This document shows positions 17,001-23,528 of a stretch of DNA of 64,000 nucleotides, piece by piece. The translations under genes and the position numbers were made by a program. The stretch is from the NCBI GenBank assembly GCA_021801235.1, contig JAJYYG010000007.1, forward strand, positions 1 to 64,000, in the 5' to 3' direction. The notes beneath the pieces are model-generated. The model made no database searches. It worked only from the letters and a program-made list of their open reading frames with translations, and was not told the DNA's origin. The DNA is from Actinomycetes bacterium (GTDB lineage Bacteria; Actinomycetota; Acidimicrobiia; Acidimicrobiales; RAAP-2). The stretch's first letter is position 1. The number at the start of each line of letters is the position of its first letter.

Positions 17001-17159
17001 TGCCCCGGCGAACCGGACGGCTCCGTAGAGGCCGCCGTGGTCGGTGAGGGCCATCGCCGGAAGGCCCAACCGGACCGCCTCCGCGGCCAGTTCCTCGGGG
17101 TGGCTGGCACCGTCGAGGAAGGAGAAGTTCGAGTGGGCGTGGAGCTCGGCGTAGGGCAT
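14016..17159 (-). CDS. dnaE2: error-prone DNA polymerase III alpha (ImuC)
   Basis: A 1047-residue C-family polymerase, the catalytic unit of the SOS mutasome that copies past DNA damage. It opens with a PHP domain (YAELHAHSNFSFLDGAS, residues 3-19; MALTDHGGLYG). The polymerase active site is PDIDVDIE near residue 401, with the DnaE2-typical Ile in place of the final Phe. GRGSAATSAVCY and FPESHSVAFAHLVYATAWCK are further polymerase motifs, and the C-terminal part has an HhH region and OB fold. The ATG at 17159 is chosen because the protein family starts PYAELHxHSxFSFLDG. It is the last gene of imuA'-imuB-dnaE2, 26 bp after imuB. Confidence 0.95.
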   Translation of the reverse strand: MPYAELHAHSNFSFLDGASHPEELAAEAVRLGLPAMALTDHGGLYGAVRFAGAARALGLSTVFGAELTLTSGPDAPSPSRTGVPDPDGLHLVVLAGDPVGYAGLSRAIAEANLAGGGKGRSAVTLDGLAERHDGRWQVLTGCRKGPLATALTRAGPAAAGRALDDLVDRFGRDRVAVELWDHGDPLDTARNDALAVVAAGRGVTPVATNNVHYATPDRFPLATTLAAVRSRRALDDLDGWLPPSPAACLRGDAEQRRRFARWPGAVERAGEIAAACAFDLRLVAPRLPDFPVPPGHDEQSWLTELVRRGATDRYGPRGAERVPGAWRQLDHELEVIGALGFPGYFLTVWDIAMFCRREDIFYQGRGSAATSAVCYALGITNVDAVSLGLLFERFLSPARDGPPDIDVDIEAGRREEVIQYVYGRYGRLHAAQVANVITYRSRSALRDIGKALGYPADQVDRWTGASTREVPLGDRTDLPALAQRLAAQTLGFPRHLGIHSGGMVICDRPVVEICPVEWARKAGRTVLQWDKDDCAAAGLVKFDLLGLGMLTALHHMVDLVRDHHGVVVDLARIDQEEGVYDLLCRADTVGVFQVESRAQMGTLPRVRPRCFYDLAIEVALIRPGPIQGNAVHPYIRRRNGTEPVTYLHPLLQPALERTLGVPLFQEQLMQIAIDVAGFTATEADELRQAMSAKRSGERMERLRGRLFAGMAARGVGEDVAERVYASLAAFASFGFPESHSVAFAHLVYATAWCKVHYPAAFTAGLLNAQPMGFWSPQSLIADARRHGVAIRRPDVQLGGADASLEPVTGSDRAHPAVRLGLASVRGIGRDVARRIAGGRPWSGMEDLVRRAGVTRGQLEALATAGALDSLGWGGGTGRRALLWAAGAAAQATPGRLPGVVTGSEVPPLSGPTPAESVGDDLWSLGMTPETTAMELARPDLRCRGVVAAEDLAAAAAGERVTVGGVVTHRQQPESAGGAVFLNLEDETGMVNVVCSRGAWLRWRGVAGSSAALLVRGRVERSEGALTLVAERIDPLPLHAAPPSRDFR

Positions 17160-17185
17160 GGGGGGTCCGGCGGGTCGGTCGGCTG

Positions 17186-18325
17186 CTAGCCGTAGGTGGC
17201 TTCCACCCACCACCGGCCCCGCTCCGCCGCCAGGAGCCGGCACTCGCCGCCGGTCACCACCTGCAGCCGTGCGCTCCGTCGCCGCGAGCGGGACCACCAC
17301 CGCTCGTCACAGGGCCATGGCCCCGCCCAGGCATCCACCGCCATCCACCGGCCCCCGTCGATGGACAGCCGGCGGGGGCCGTCGGACAGCAGGCCCCTCC
17401 CCGAGACGGAGATGGGCGCCCCGGTGGCGGCCGCCAGCTCGGCCGGTCGGGGGGCCAGGTGGACGAGCATGGGGGCCGGCGGGGGGATCCGCCCCGGCCA
17501 CGGTCCCCGGGGGTCGGCCGACGACCTGGTGTCGTCCGGCCCGCCGTCGGGCGCTCCCCTGCCGTTCCAGGTCACGAAGCGGGTCTGTTGGCCCGGTCCC
17601 CGGCCGCCCTGGGTCCGCACCGTTCCCACCCCGTCGGGACCGAGGAGCCGCTGGATGCCGGCGAGGCATCGGGAGGCCCGGAGGTCGGCGTCGCGCACAC
17701 CTCCCCAGAACCCGGGCTGGCGGGACGTGCCCGTCGTCCCGCCACCGGGCACGGACGGAGCGCCACGGCCCGCCGGCCCGCCGGCAACCGGCCGGCCTGG
17801 TGGGCCCGGTGGGCCGGTGCTCCCCGACTCCCCGCGGGCCACGCGGTGGGCCGCCGTCCCGGCCGTTCCGAACCGGCCGGCCACATGCCCCGGGGGGAGG
17901 GCGGCGAACGCGCCGACGGTACGGATGCCGAGCCGGGCGAGCAGCCCGGCCAGAGCGGGGTCGACCAGTACGCCCACCGGCAGGGGGGCGAGGAACGCCG
18001 CCGTCTCCCCCGGCGGCACCACGAGGCCGGCGCGGGCGGCGGCCAGGGCGGCGAAGAGGCCGTCGGCGATGCCGACCTGGGGGGTGGGCAGGGCCGGGGC
18101 GGCGGCGGTGGCGGCGGTGGCGACCAGGTCGACCAGGGCGGCCTCGCCTCCGAAGTACCGGGCCGGGCCCCGGGCGGGGAGCGAGCAGACGCCCGGCCGG
18201 ACGGTGGTCGTCCACGGGCAGTACGCCCCGACGGCCGCCACCACCCGGGCGAACGCCCGCAAGGCGTGCCCCCCTTCGTCGTCGGACTCGAGGTCGGGGC
18301 ACCGGACCACGAGGACCCGTTCCAT
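17186..18325 (-). CDS. imuB: ImuB, inactive Y-family polymerase scaffold, little-finger region missing
   Basis: A 379-residue protein starting MERVLVVRCPDLE. The palm/fingers part (ARGPARYFGG, TPQVGIADGLFAALAAARAG) and thumb (LARLGIRTVGAFAALPPGHVAGRFG) are Y-family-like but lack the catalytic acidic residues, as in ImuB. QPGFWGG at 203-209 fits the beta-clamp-binding motif position, followed by RCLAGIQRLLGPDGV and the C-terminal domain that contacts ImuA' and DnaE2. ImuB is usually over 500 residues. Here the segment between the thumb (ends about 165) and the clamp motif (203) is only a Gly/Pro linker, where the little-finger domain should be. It acts as the hub of the mutasome. Upstream start GTG 18337 is possible. 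Confidence 0.88.
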   Translation of the reverse strand: MERVLVVRCPDLESDDEGGHALRAFARVVAAVGAYCPWTTTVRPGVCSLPARGPARYFGGEAALVDLVATAATAAAPALPTPQVGIADGLFAALAAARAGLVVPPGETAAFLAPLPVGVLVDPALAGLLARLGIRTVGAFAALPPGHVAGRFGTAGTAAHRVARGESGSTGPPGPPGRPVAGGPAGRGAPSVPGGGTTGTSRQPGFWGGVRDADLRASRCLAGIQRLLGPDGVGTVRTQGGRGPGQQTRFVTWNGRGAPDGGPDDTRSSADPRGPWPGRIPPPAPMLVHLAPRPAELAAATGAPISVSGRGLLSDGPRRLSIDGGRWMAVDAWAGPWPCDERWWSRSRRRSARLQVVTGGECRLLAAERGRWWVEATYG

Positions 18326-18328
18326 GCC

Positions 18329-18368
18329 GGTCAGCACGGTGCGTCCCCGGTCAGCACGGTGCGTCCCC
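18329..18368. repeat. two tandem 20-bp copies at the imuA'/imuB junction
   Basis: GGTCAGCACGGTGCGTCCCC occurs at 18329-18348 and again at 18349-18368. The imuA' stop codon lies in the second copy and the first copy separates it from the imuB start. A recent duplication has evidently spaced apart a junction that would otherwise be almost overlapping. Confidence 0.9.
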
Positions 18369-19151
18369 GGGGTCTGGCGGCGGTGGCGCGGACGGGGCGC
18401 CCGTCCCGGCTCCCCGGGCGCCCTCCCCGGCCGGTTCGACCGACCCGGTGGGGGAGGGGAGCCAGAGCTCACACCGCCGCGTCCGGGATGCCGCCCGCCG
18501 GCCCGAGGCCACCACGGTCATGCGCCGTCCCTTCAGGTGCCCGTCGCCGGCACCCTCCCACCGTGCGGCGGCGACGGAGAGCCGGAGGTCTCCTCCCTCG
18601 GGCCATCCGCCGTGGCCCGGGAGCACCACCAGGACGGTCCCGTGCTCCCGGGCCCGGGCCACCAGGCGGCGGGCCACCCCCGGTCGCGGCGGGAACGGGG
18701 GGCGGACCACCACCACCTCGATCCCCTCGACGGCGACGGCGACGACGTCGGGCCATGCCGGTCCGGGCCGGGGGACGAGGACGAGGCGCCCGAGGGCGAC
18801 GCCGAGGTCGCGGACCGCCGCACCCCCGAGGTCGGGGAGCCCGATGGCCGCGCACCAGTGCCCCGCCGCCGAGGGGGCCGCCGCCAGGGCCAGGGCCAGG
18901 GCCAGGTCGCCCCGGGCGTCACCGCCGCTCCCGCCGCTCCCGCCGGTGACCACGATGGTGGTCCCCCGGCGGAGCCCACCGTCAGGGAGCAGCCCGGTCA
19001 GCGCCGCGATTGCCGGGAGCAGGCGTGTCCCGTGCCACGAGGTGGGGCGCACCTGCCGGGCCAGGGCATCCAGGGCCCGCCGGTCGACCGGGCCCCGGGA
19101 AGCCGGCCGTGCCGGTTGTGAGGGAAGGGACCTGCCCGGGGATACGAACAT
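18351..19151 (-). CDS. imuA: ImuA' (RecA-like mutasome subunit)
   Basis: About 266 residues. The pattern is that of actinobacterial ImuA': LLPDGGLRRGTTIVVTGG, GHWCAAIGLPDLGGAAVRDLGVALGRLVLVPRPG, VVVVRPPFPPRPGVARRLVARAREHGTVLVVL and HLKGRRMTVVASGRR. It is RecA-like, but the usual P-loop is replaced by a Gly/Ser run (GGSGGSGGDARG), so ATP binding is doubtful. With ImuB and DnaE2 it forms the damage-induced mutasome at the clamp. The ATG at 19151 lies inside the SOS box and eight bases from a TACAGT -10 box, implying a leaderless message; the frame also allows a start at 19178, but that would be upstream of the predicted transcript. Confidence 0.88.
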   Translation of the reverse strand: MFVSPGRSLPSQPARPASRGPVDRRALDALARQVRPTSWHGTRLLPAIAALTGLLPDGGLRRGTTIVVTGGSGGSGGDARGDLALALALAAAPSAAGHWCAAIGLPDLGGAAVRDLGVALGRLVLVPRPGPAWPDVVAVAVEGIEVVVVRPPFPPRPGVARRLVARAREHGTVLVVLPGHGGWPEGGDLRLSVAAARWEGAGDGHLKGRRMTVVASGRRAASRTRRCELWLPSPTGSVEPAGEGARGAGTGAPSAPPPPDPGDAPC

Positions 19152-19165
19152 ACGTTCGTACTGTA
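19143..19165 (-). promoter_or_regulatory. LexA SOS box overlapping the imuA' -10 box and start codon
   Basis: CGAAC-ATAC-GTTCG (19145-19158) is an exact match to the actinobacterial SOS-box core CGAACNNNNGTTCG, and the symmetry extends to TACGAAC/GTTCGTA (19143-19160). On the minus strand a TACAGT -10 box (19165-19160) abuts it and the imuA' ATG (19151-19149) sits within it. LexA bound here would cover the -10 region and transcript start. This places imuA'-imuB-dnaE2 under DNA-damage control. Confidence 0.93.
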
Positions 19166-19251
19166 CCGCCCTCTCCACCGCTCCTCCACCGGCCTTCCAC
19201 CGGTCCCGCCCGGCGCCCTCCGGCGTGCACCACTTCCTCCCCCGTGCTCGC

Positions 19252-19257
19252 TACGAT
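19252..19257 (+). promoter_or_regulatory. -10 box (TACGAT) of the small RNA/mini-ORF transcript
   Basis: TACGAT fits the TANNNT consensus seen at other promoters here. It predicts a transcript start near 19263-19265, a few bases before the hairpin that displays the Shine-Dalgarno sequence. No convincing -35 hexamer is visible. Confidence 0.5.
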
Positions 19258-19286
19258 GTGCGGACCAGAGGAAGGAGGTGGTCCAA

Positions 19287-19331
19287 CTGAGCAGTCAACG
19301 TTTCGGGACCCTGGAGGTGGCTGGCCGCTGA
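19287..19331 (+). CDS. 14-residue mini-ORF with CTG start and very strong RBS
   Basis: CTG 19287 opens a frame reading (M)SSQRFGTLEVAGR and stops at TGA 19329-19331. AAGGAGGTGGTCC (19272-19284) is complementary to nearly the whole 3' end of 16S rRNA (13 positions allowing one G-U pair), far stronger than any other ribosome site in the window, and lies two bases before the CTG. Such a site makes translation likely despite the rare start codon. An overlapping 43-codon frame from ATG 19256 would begin inside the -10 box and is less likely. The peptide has no recognised function; it could be a leader or reporter of ribosome state. Confidence 0.45.
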   Translation: MSSQRFGTLEVAGR

Positions 19332-19450
19332 GGCGGCTCGCTGTACCACCTGGCGAATCCCAGCCAGACACCCACCGGGCCACCTAGCCGGACCGAGGTC
19401 CCATCCGGCGCATCACGGGGAACCCGGTGTCCAACACAGCAGTGCCTGTC

Positions 19451-19483
19451 GTCACGGGGCGCCCGTCAGGGGCGCCCCGTGAC
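19451..19483 (+). terminator. strong hairpin, 14-bp perfect stem
   Basis: GTCACGGGGCGCCC (19451-19464) and GGGCGCCCCGTGAC (19470-19483) form a perfect stem around the loop GTCAG. No U-tract follows, which is common for high-GC actinobacterial terminators. It ends the plus-strand small RNA and, being symmetrical, could also stop transcription coming leftward from the DUF169 gene. Confidence 0.8.
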
Positions 19484-19551
19484 GCGTGTACGCCCCCGGC
19501 CGGCCCGGTAGGGGGTTCCCCGCCGTGCCGCTGCTCCCGTCGCAGGCGGGC

Positions 19552-20271
19552 TCACGCGAAGCGACGGGCGTCCCTCGCCGCATACGTGGCGACGTCGGCG
19601 TCCACGGCGGCGGTGGCCTGCACGCGGCGGGCCACGTCGGGGAGGTCGGCCCCGGGGATCGCACAGGTCATCTCGTGGGGCTGCATGCCGGTCCGGGCAC
19701 GTGAGAGCGCGCAGCCGACGCTCGCCGCCGCGACTCGTTGCTCCTTGGCGACCGCGACGATGTGGCACTGCGGCTTTCCCTCGATCCGGAGGCCGGGGAT
19801 GGCATCGGACAGGACCATCAGCTGGCGCCCGTTGACCCGAAGGAGCACGACATCGGGGTCGACGGCGCTGGCGGCCAGCGGCCCGTAGACGATCGCCTCC
19901 GCCCGCCGCGACACCGTCGGGATCCCCGGCACCATGGCCGCCGTCACCCAGCCGGAGGCCAGCAGCGAGGCGACGTCGTCGTTGCCGGCCACCTCGTCGA
20001 GGCTCGCGAGACCGTGGGTGAGCGAACCCACACTGCAGTTTCCGTGATCCTCGGGAGCGGTCGCGAACGTCTCGGCCAGGGCGCGCACCCAGAACACGCA
20101 GCCGGCGGCCACACGGCCCCTGCGCCCGTCGGCGGCGGGCTCGCTCATCGGCGCACCGAAGCCGGGAACGCCGTCCGGCACCTGGTCGGCGAACGTGATG
20201 GCCACCGGCGGCACCTCCAGGTGGAGGGACCGGGTGAGGGTGGCGGCGAGGGTGCTCCAGTCGGTGGACAT
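19552..20271 (-). CDS. DUF169 family protein
   Basis: A 239-residue protein of the DUF169 family: N-terminal LHLEVPPVAITFADQVPDGVP, a cysteine in AAGCVFWVRA, the NCSVGSLTHGL segment, a central VVLLRVNGRQLMVLSDAIPG, and CALSRARTGMQPHEMTCAIPG near the C-terminus. DUF169 proteins are related to an uncharacterised archaeal/bacterial family with conserved Cys that may bind metal or a cofactor; no reaction is established. ATG 20271 is preceded at six bases by TAGGTT (20278-20283, minus strand), again suggesting leaderless initiation. Confidence 0.85.
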   Translation of the reverse strand: MSTDWSTLAATLTRSLHLEVPPVAITFADQVPDGVPGFGAPMSEPAADGRRGRVAAGCVFWVRALAETFATAPEDHGNCSVGSLTHGLASLDEVAGNDDVASLLASGWVTAAMVPGIPTVSRRAEAIVYGPLAASAVDPDVVLLRVNGRQLMVLSDAIPGLRIEGKPQCHIVAVAKEQRVAAASVGCALSRARTGMQPHEMTCAIPGADLPDVARRVQATAAVDADVATYAARDARRFA

Positions 20272-20296
20272 GCTCCGAACCTACCCGGGAGGCCGG

Positions 20297-20854
20297 TCAG
20301 ACACCATCCCAGAGGCCGACCGGTGCACCGCCCACCGGGTAGTGCCCGGGCTGGCGGCCCTTGGCCATCCTCTCGATCCGCCTGGTCATCCCCTCGGAGA
20401 GGGCGCCGGCCCGGATCATCTCGACGAAGACGGCGGTGGTGTTCCCCACGTCGAAGAAGTCACGTTGCCACGACCACCGCTGCTCGCCGCCGTAGCGGAA
20501 CCAGCTGCCCCCCAGCCCCGCGACCTCGTAGTGGCTGCCGTCGGGCCGGGTGGCGTCGGCGACCTGCTTCCACAGTCCGAGCACCTCGCCCTGGACGTCG
20601 TCGATCAGCACCCGCTGGTAGGGGTAGGTCCACCCGCCGAACCCCTCCATCTCGAGCCCGACGGCCAGCTCCCGGATCTCGTCGCGGCCCACGGCCATGA
20701 ACTCGTCGTCGGGGCCGACGTTCCAGCCGTAGGAGGCGTCCTCCGTGTAGAGGTCGGCGAGCGCCGACCAGTCGAGCGCCTCCTCGCAACGGCGGTTGGT
20801 GTCCAGCCAACGCTCCACCATGGCTTCGAGCTCGGCACGCGGGTAGGACGGCAT
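20297..20854 (-). CDS. NTF2-like / SnoaL-like fold protein
   Basis: A 185-residue protein with the NTF2-fold opening helix (LEAMVERWLDTNRRCEEALDWSALADLYTEDASYGWNVGP), a middle strand pair (WTYPYQRVLIDDVQGEVLGLWKQVADATR) and a final WFRYGGEQRWSWQRDFFDV. In actinobacteria such proteins accompany steroid or lipid catabolism and TetR regulators, acting as isomerases, dehydratases or binding proteins. The active-site residues cannot be assigned here. It lies 73 bp after the TetR gene on the same strand. Confidence 0.8.
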   Translation of the reverse strand: MPSYPRAELEAMVERWLDTNRRCEEALDWSALADLYTEDASYGWNVGPDDEFMAVGRDEIRELAVGLEMEGFGGWTYPYQRVLIDDVQGEVLGLWKQVADATRPDGSHYEVAGLGGSWFRYGGEQRWSWQRDFFDVGNTTAVFVEMIRAGALSEGMTRRIERMAKGRQPGHYPVGGAPVGLWDGV

Positions 20855-20927
20855 GGTCTCCTCCTCGAGGATCCGCAGGGCGGCGGTCGGACAGTAGCGG
20901 ACGGCGGCCTCGACCTCGGCCCGGCGG

Positions 20928-21524
20928 TCACGCCGGGTCCGCTGGTCCGGTGCCGATCATCAGGCCGGCGGCCTGGGCCACGAAGCCCGGCACCTCGTCG
21001 TAGGCCATGTGCCCCATGCCGGCGATCAGCAGGGCGCCGGAGTAGGTGGCCTCGAGCACCGCCACCACCTCGGGGTCGATCCCCTCGCCGAGGGCGTCGA
21101 CGAACCGCCGGTGGATCTCCAGGCCGATGCGGTCCCGGAGGCGCTTCACGTCGGGGGTCGCGTTCAACAGCGCTGCGGTGCAGGCTCCCACCACGATCGG
21201 GCTCCCGGTGGTGAGGAGGACCATCATCTGCACCGTCCGGTCCAGCCGCTCCACCAGCGGGTCGTCCGGGTCGGCCGCCACCGGCGGGAGGGCCACCATC
21301 CGCCGCCACAGCAGCTCGGCGAGGAGATGGTCCTTGGAGCTGAAGTAGGTGTAGGCGGTTGCCGGGGCCACACCGGCCCGACGGGCGACGTTGCGGACGC
21401 TGAGTCCGGCATAGCCCGAGGCCCCCACCTCGACCGCCGTGGCGTCGAGGAGCCGGCGGACCACCTCGGCCTGCCGCTCGGTCAGGTGCCGGCGGGTGGC
21501 TTCCGGGACGGGGACGTCGATCAC
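20928..21524 (-). CDS. TetR family transcriptional regulator
   Basis: A 198-residue repressor with the TetR DNA-binding helix-turn-helix near the N-terminus (VVRRLLDATAVEVGASGYAGLSVRNVARRAGVAPATAYTYFSSKDHLLAELL) and a variable ligand-binding C-terminal domain. The GTG at 21524 (VIDVPVPEATRRHL) begins just before the domain; no better start is visible. It is divergent from the enoyl-CoA hydratase operon (289 bp apart) and upstream of the NTF2-like gene, so it probably controls a lipid-type catabolic pathway. The effector is unknown. Confidence 0.88.
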   Translation of the reverse strand: MIDVPVPEATRRHLTERQAEVVRRLLDATAVEVGASGYAGLSVRNVARRAGVAPATAYTYFSSKDHLLAELLWRRMVALPPVAADPDDPLVERLDRTVQMMVLLTTGSPIVVGACTAALLNATPDVKRLRDRIGLEIHRRFVDALGEGIDPEVVAVLEATYSGALLIAGMGHMAYDEVPGFVAQAAGLMIGTGPADPA

Positions 21525-21813
21525 GGAGCGGTCGTCCCGGGGTCGCTTTCCGGGATCGCCCCGCAGTGGGCCGGGCTGGCGCCTTCCCGTTCCTCGACCG
21601 CCGCCCCACGGGAGAGGTCCCCGCACCGGAGCTCGGCGACGAGCCCGCCCGCGTGGTGGGCCATGCCAGGCCCCCGGGAGGGAGCGGTTCCGGCATCCCA
21701 GGGCGCGTTGCGGGAACTCACCCGCCAAGACTACAGTCCAGACACGTGTCCAAGACAAGGGCACGGTGGTCGGCCGGAACGCCGGGCGGCCTCGAGCGTC
21801 CGAAGGGGGACCG

Positions 21814-22671
21814 ATGTCCGACGTGGCGGGGGACGCGGGGCGGCCCACTCCCGGGCAGTCGTCGGTCGGCGACGCGCCGGTCCGTGCCGATCTCTCCGCC
21901 ACCCACCGGATCGCCGTCGAGGACACCGGCGGGGTACGTGTGGTGACCTTCGACCGGCCCGAGGCGCGCAACGCCTTCGATCAGGCCATGTACCGTGCGG
22001 TGACCGGGGCCCTGGCCGGGGCGTCCGCCGACGACTCCATCGCCGTGGTGGTCCTGACCGGCCGGGGGACGGCGTTCACCGCCGGGCAGGACCTCCGGGA
22101 GATGGCGGCGATGGCGACCGGCGGTGCCGTTCGGGGGGCCGGGGCGGGGTTCCGTGCGCTGCTCGACCTCCTCGAGGCCTTCGACAAGCCCCTCCTCGTC
22201 GCCGTCAACGGCGTGGCGGTTGGCCTCGGGCTCACCCTGCTCGGCTTCGCCGATCTCGCCCTGGCGGACGAGGAGGCGCGCCTGCGGGCGCCGTTCGCCG
22301 AGCTCGGCGTACCCCCGGAGGCGGCGAGCACCTTCCTGCTGCCCCAGCGGATGGGCTGGCAGCAGGCGTCCCTCGCCCTGCTGGCCGCGGAGTGGCTGGA
22401 CGCCGGCCAGGCGCTCGACGCCGGCCTGGTCGTGCGGGTCGTCCCAAGGGGGACGGCGCTCGCGGAGACGGTGGCACTGGCCCGGCGCATCGCATCGTTC
22501 CCACCCCGCGCCACCCGCGAGATCAAGCGCCTGATGGTGGCGGCCCGCCGGGAGGACGTCGCCGCCGCCCGTACCCGGGAGGAGGCGGCGTTCGCCGCCC
22601 TTCTTGCCGACCCGGACGCCAATCCGGGGTCCGGCCTGGCCTCCGGGCTCCCCGATCGGCCGCGAGGCTGA
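21814..22671 (+). CDS. enoyl-CoA hydratase/isomerase family protein
   Basis: A 285-residue crotonase-fold protein. RVVTFDRPEARNAFDQAMYRAV, the oxyanion-hole segment LTGRGTAFTAGQDLREMA and FDKPLLVAVNGVAVGLGLTLLGFADLALADEEARLRAPFAELGVPPEAAST define the fold. Of the two hydratase glutamates the first position reads A-V-G-L-G-L and the second is in the LGVPPEAAS stretch, so this is more likely an isomerase or a degradative variant than a classical hydratase. ATG 21814 follows AAGGGGGA. It is the first gene of an operon with the LLM oxidoreductase and the thioesterase. Confidence 0.88.
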   Translation: MSDVAGDAGRPTPGQSSVGDAPVRADLSATHRIAVEDTGGVRVVTFDRPEARNAFDQAMYRAVTGALAGASADDSIAVVVLTGRGTAFTAGQDLREMAAMATGGAVRGAGAGFRALLDLLEAFDKPLLVAVNGVAVGLGLTLLGFADLALADEEARLRAPFAELGVPPEAASTFLLPQRMGWQQASLALLAAEWLDAGQALDAGLVVRVVPRGTALAETVALARRIASFPPRATREIKRLMVAARREDVAAARTREEAAFAALLADPDANPGSGLASGLPDRPRG

Positions 22672-22676
22672 ACGCC

Positions 22677-23528
22677 GTGCGTCTCGGCATCACCGCCTTC
22701 CTGACCGACCGCGACGTGTCGCCGGCGGACCTGGCGGTCGCCGTGGAGGAGCGGGGGTTCGACTCCCTCTACCTGCCCGAGCACACCCACCTCCCCGTGC
22801 GGGCGGGCCTCCCGCCCGCCCTGGTCGAGGGCGTGCACCCCGACGACTACCGGCGGAGCCTCGACCCGTTCGTGGCGCTCTCGATGGCCGCGGCCGTCAC
22901 CGAGCGGATCACCCTGGGGACGGGCGTGGTGCTCGCCGCCCAGCACGATCCCATCGTGCTGGGGAAGCAGGTCGCCACCCTCGACCACCTGAGCGGCGGC
23001 AGGGTCGTCCTCGGGATCGGCTTCGGGTGGAACCGCGCCGAGGCGGCCGACCACGGAGTGGTGTTCGCCGAACGGCGTGCCGTCGCCCGGGAGCACGTCC
23101 TGTGCATGCAGGCCCTGTGGAGCCAGGAGCAGGCGGAGTTCCACGGTGACCACGTCCACCTCGACGCCTGCTGGAGCTGGCCGAAGCCCCTCCAGCAGCC
23201 CCGGGTCACCACCCTGGTCGGAGGCGGCGCCCATCCGGGTGTGTTCGCGGCGGTCGCCGAGTACGCCGACGGATGGATGCCTATCGGAGGGTCCGGGATC
23301 GCGGAGGCCCTCCCCCGGCTCCGCCGGGCGGTCGAGGCGGCCGGCCGCGAGCCGGGCTCTGTCCGGGTGGTCCCCTTCGGGACGGTGCCCAGCACGGGGA
23401 AGTTGGAGCACTACCGGTCCCTCGGCGTCGACGAGGTGGTGCTCCGGGTTCCTTCGGGCCAGGCTGATGCCATGCTTGCCACCCTCGATGCCCACGCCTC
23501 CTTCCTCGCACGGTTCGGTGACCGGTGA
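22677..23528 (+). CDS. LLM-class F420-dependent oxidoreductase
   Basis: A 283-residue luciferase-like protein: RLGITAFLTDRDVSPADLAVAVEERGFDSLYLPEHTHLP, ERITLGTGVVLAAQHDPIVLGKQVATLDHLSGGRVVLGIGFGWN, and the C-terminal AEYADGWMPIGG. This pattern is the TIGR03619-like group that uses coenzyme F420 in actinobacteria. GTG 22677 lies five bases after the stop of the hydratase gene, and its own stop overlaps the thioesterase GTG. Substrate is unknown; the context suggests an acyl-CoA or sterol-type intermediate. Confidence 0.87.
   Translation: MRLGITAFLTDRDVSPADLAVAVEERGFDSLYLPEHTHLPVRAGLPPALVEGVHPDDYRRSLDPFVALSMAAAVTERITLGTGVVLAAQHDPIVLGKQVATLDHLSGGRVVLGIGFGWNRAEAADHGVVFAERRAVAREHVLCMQALWSQEQAEFHGDHVHLDACWSWPKPLQQPRVTTLVGGGAHPGVFAAVAEYADGWMPIGGSGIAEALPRLRRAVEAAGREPGSVRVVPFGTVPSTGKLEHYRSLGVDEVVLRVPSGQADAMLATLDAHASFLARFGDR

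Larger units (their letters stand above)
19264..19483 (+). ncRNA. candidate small structured RNA carrying a 14-codon ORF
   Basis: A self-contained plus-strand unit of about 220 bases lies between two minus-strand genes: a TACGAT -10 box, a structured body and a strong terminator hairpin. Near the 5' end GGACCA (19262-19267) and TGGTCC (19279-19284) can pair and leave the Shine-Dalgarno in the loop. Downstream TACCACCT (19344-19351) is complementary to the Shine-Dalgarno AGGTGGT and could hide it. GGTGGCTGG (19316-19324) can pair with CCAGCC and CCACC segments at 19360-19376. This arrangement suggests a regulatory RNA or translational switch. I do not recognise the family with certainty. Confidence 0.5.

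Noticed and set aside
19256..19387. 43-codon frame from ATG 19256 (MCGPEEGGGPTEQS...)
   Set aside because: Its ATG lies at the end of the -10 box, upstream of the predicted transcript start, and the near-perfect Shine-Dalgarno lies inside it, pointing to the CTG mini-ORF instead.
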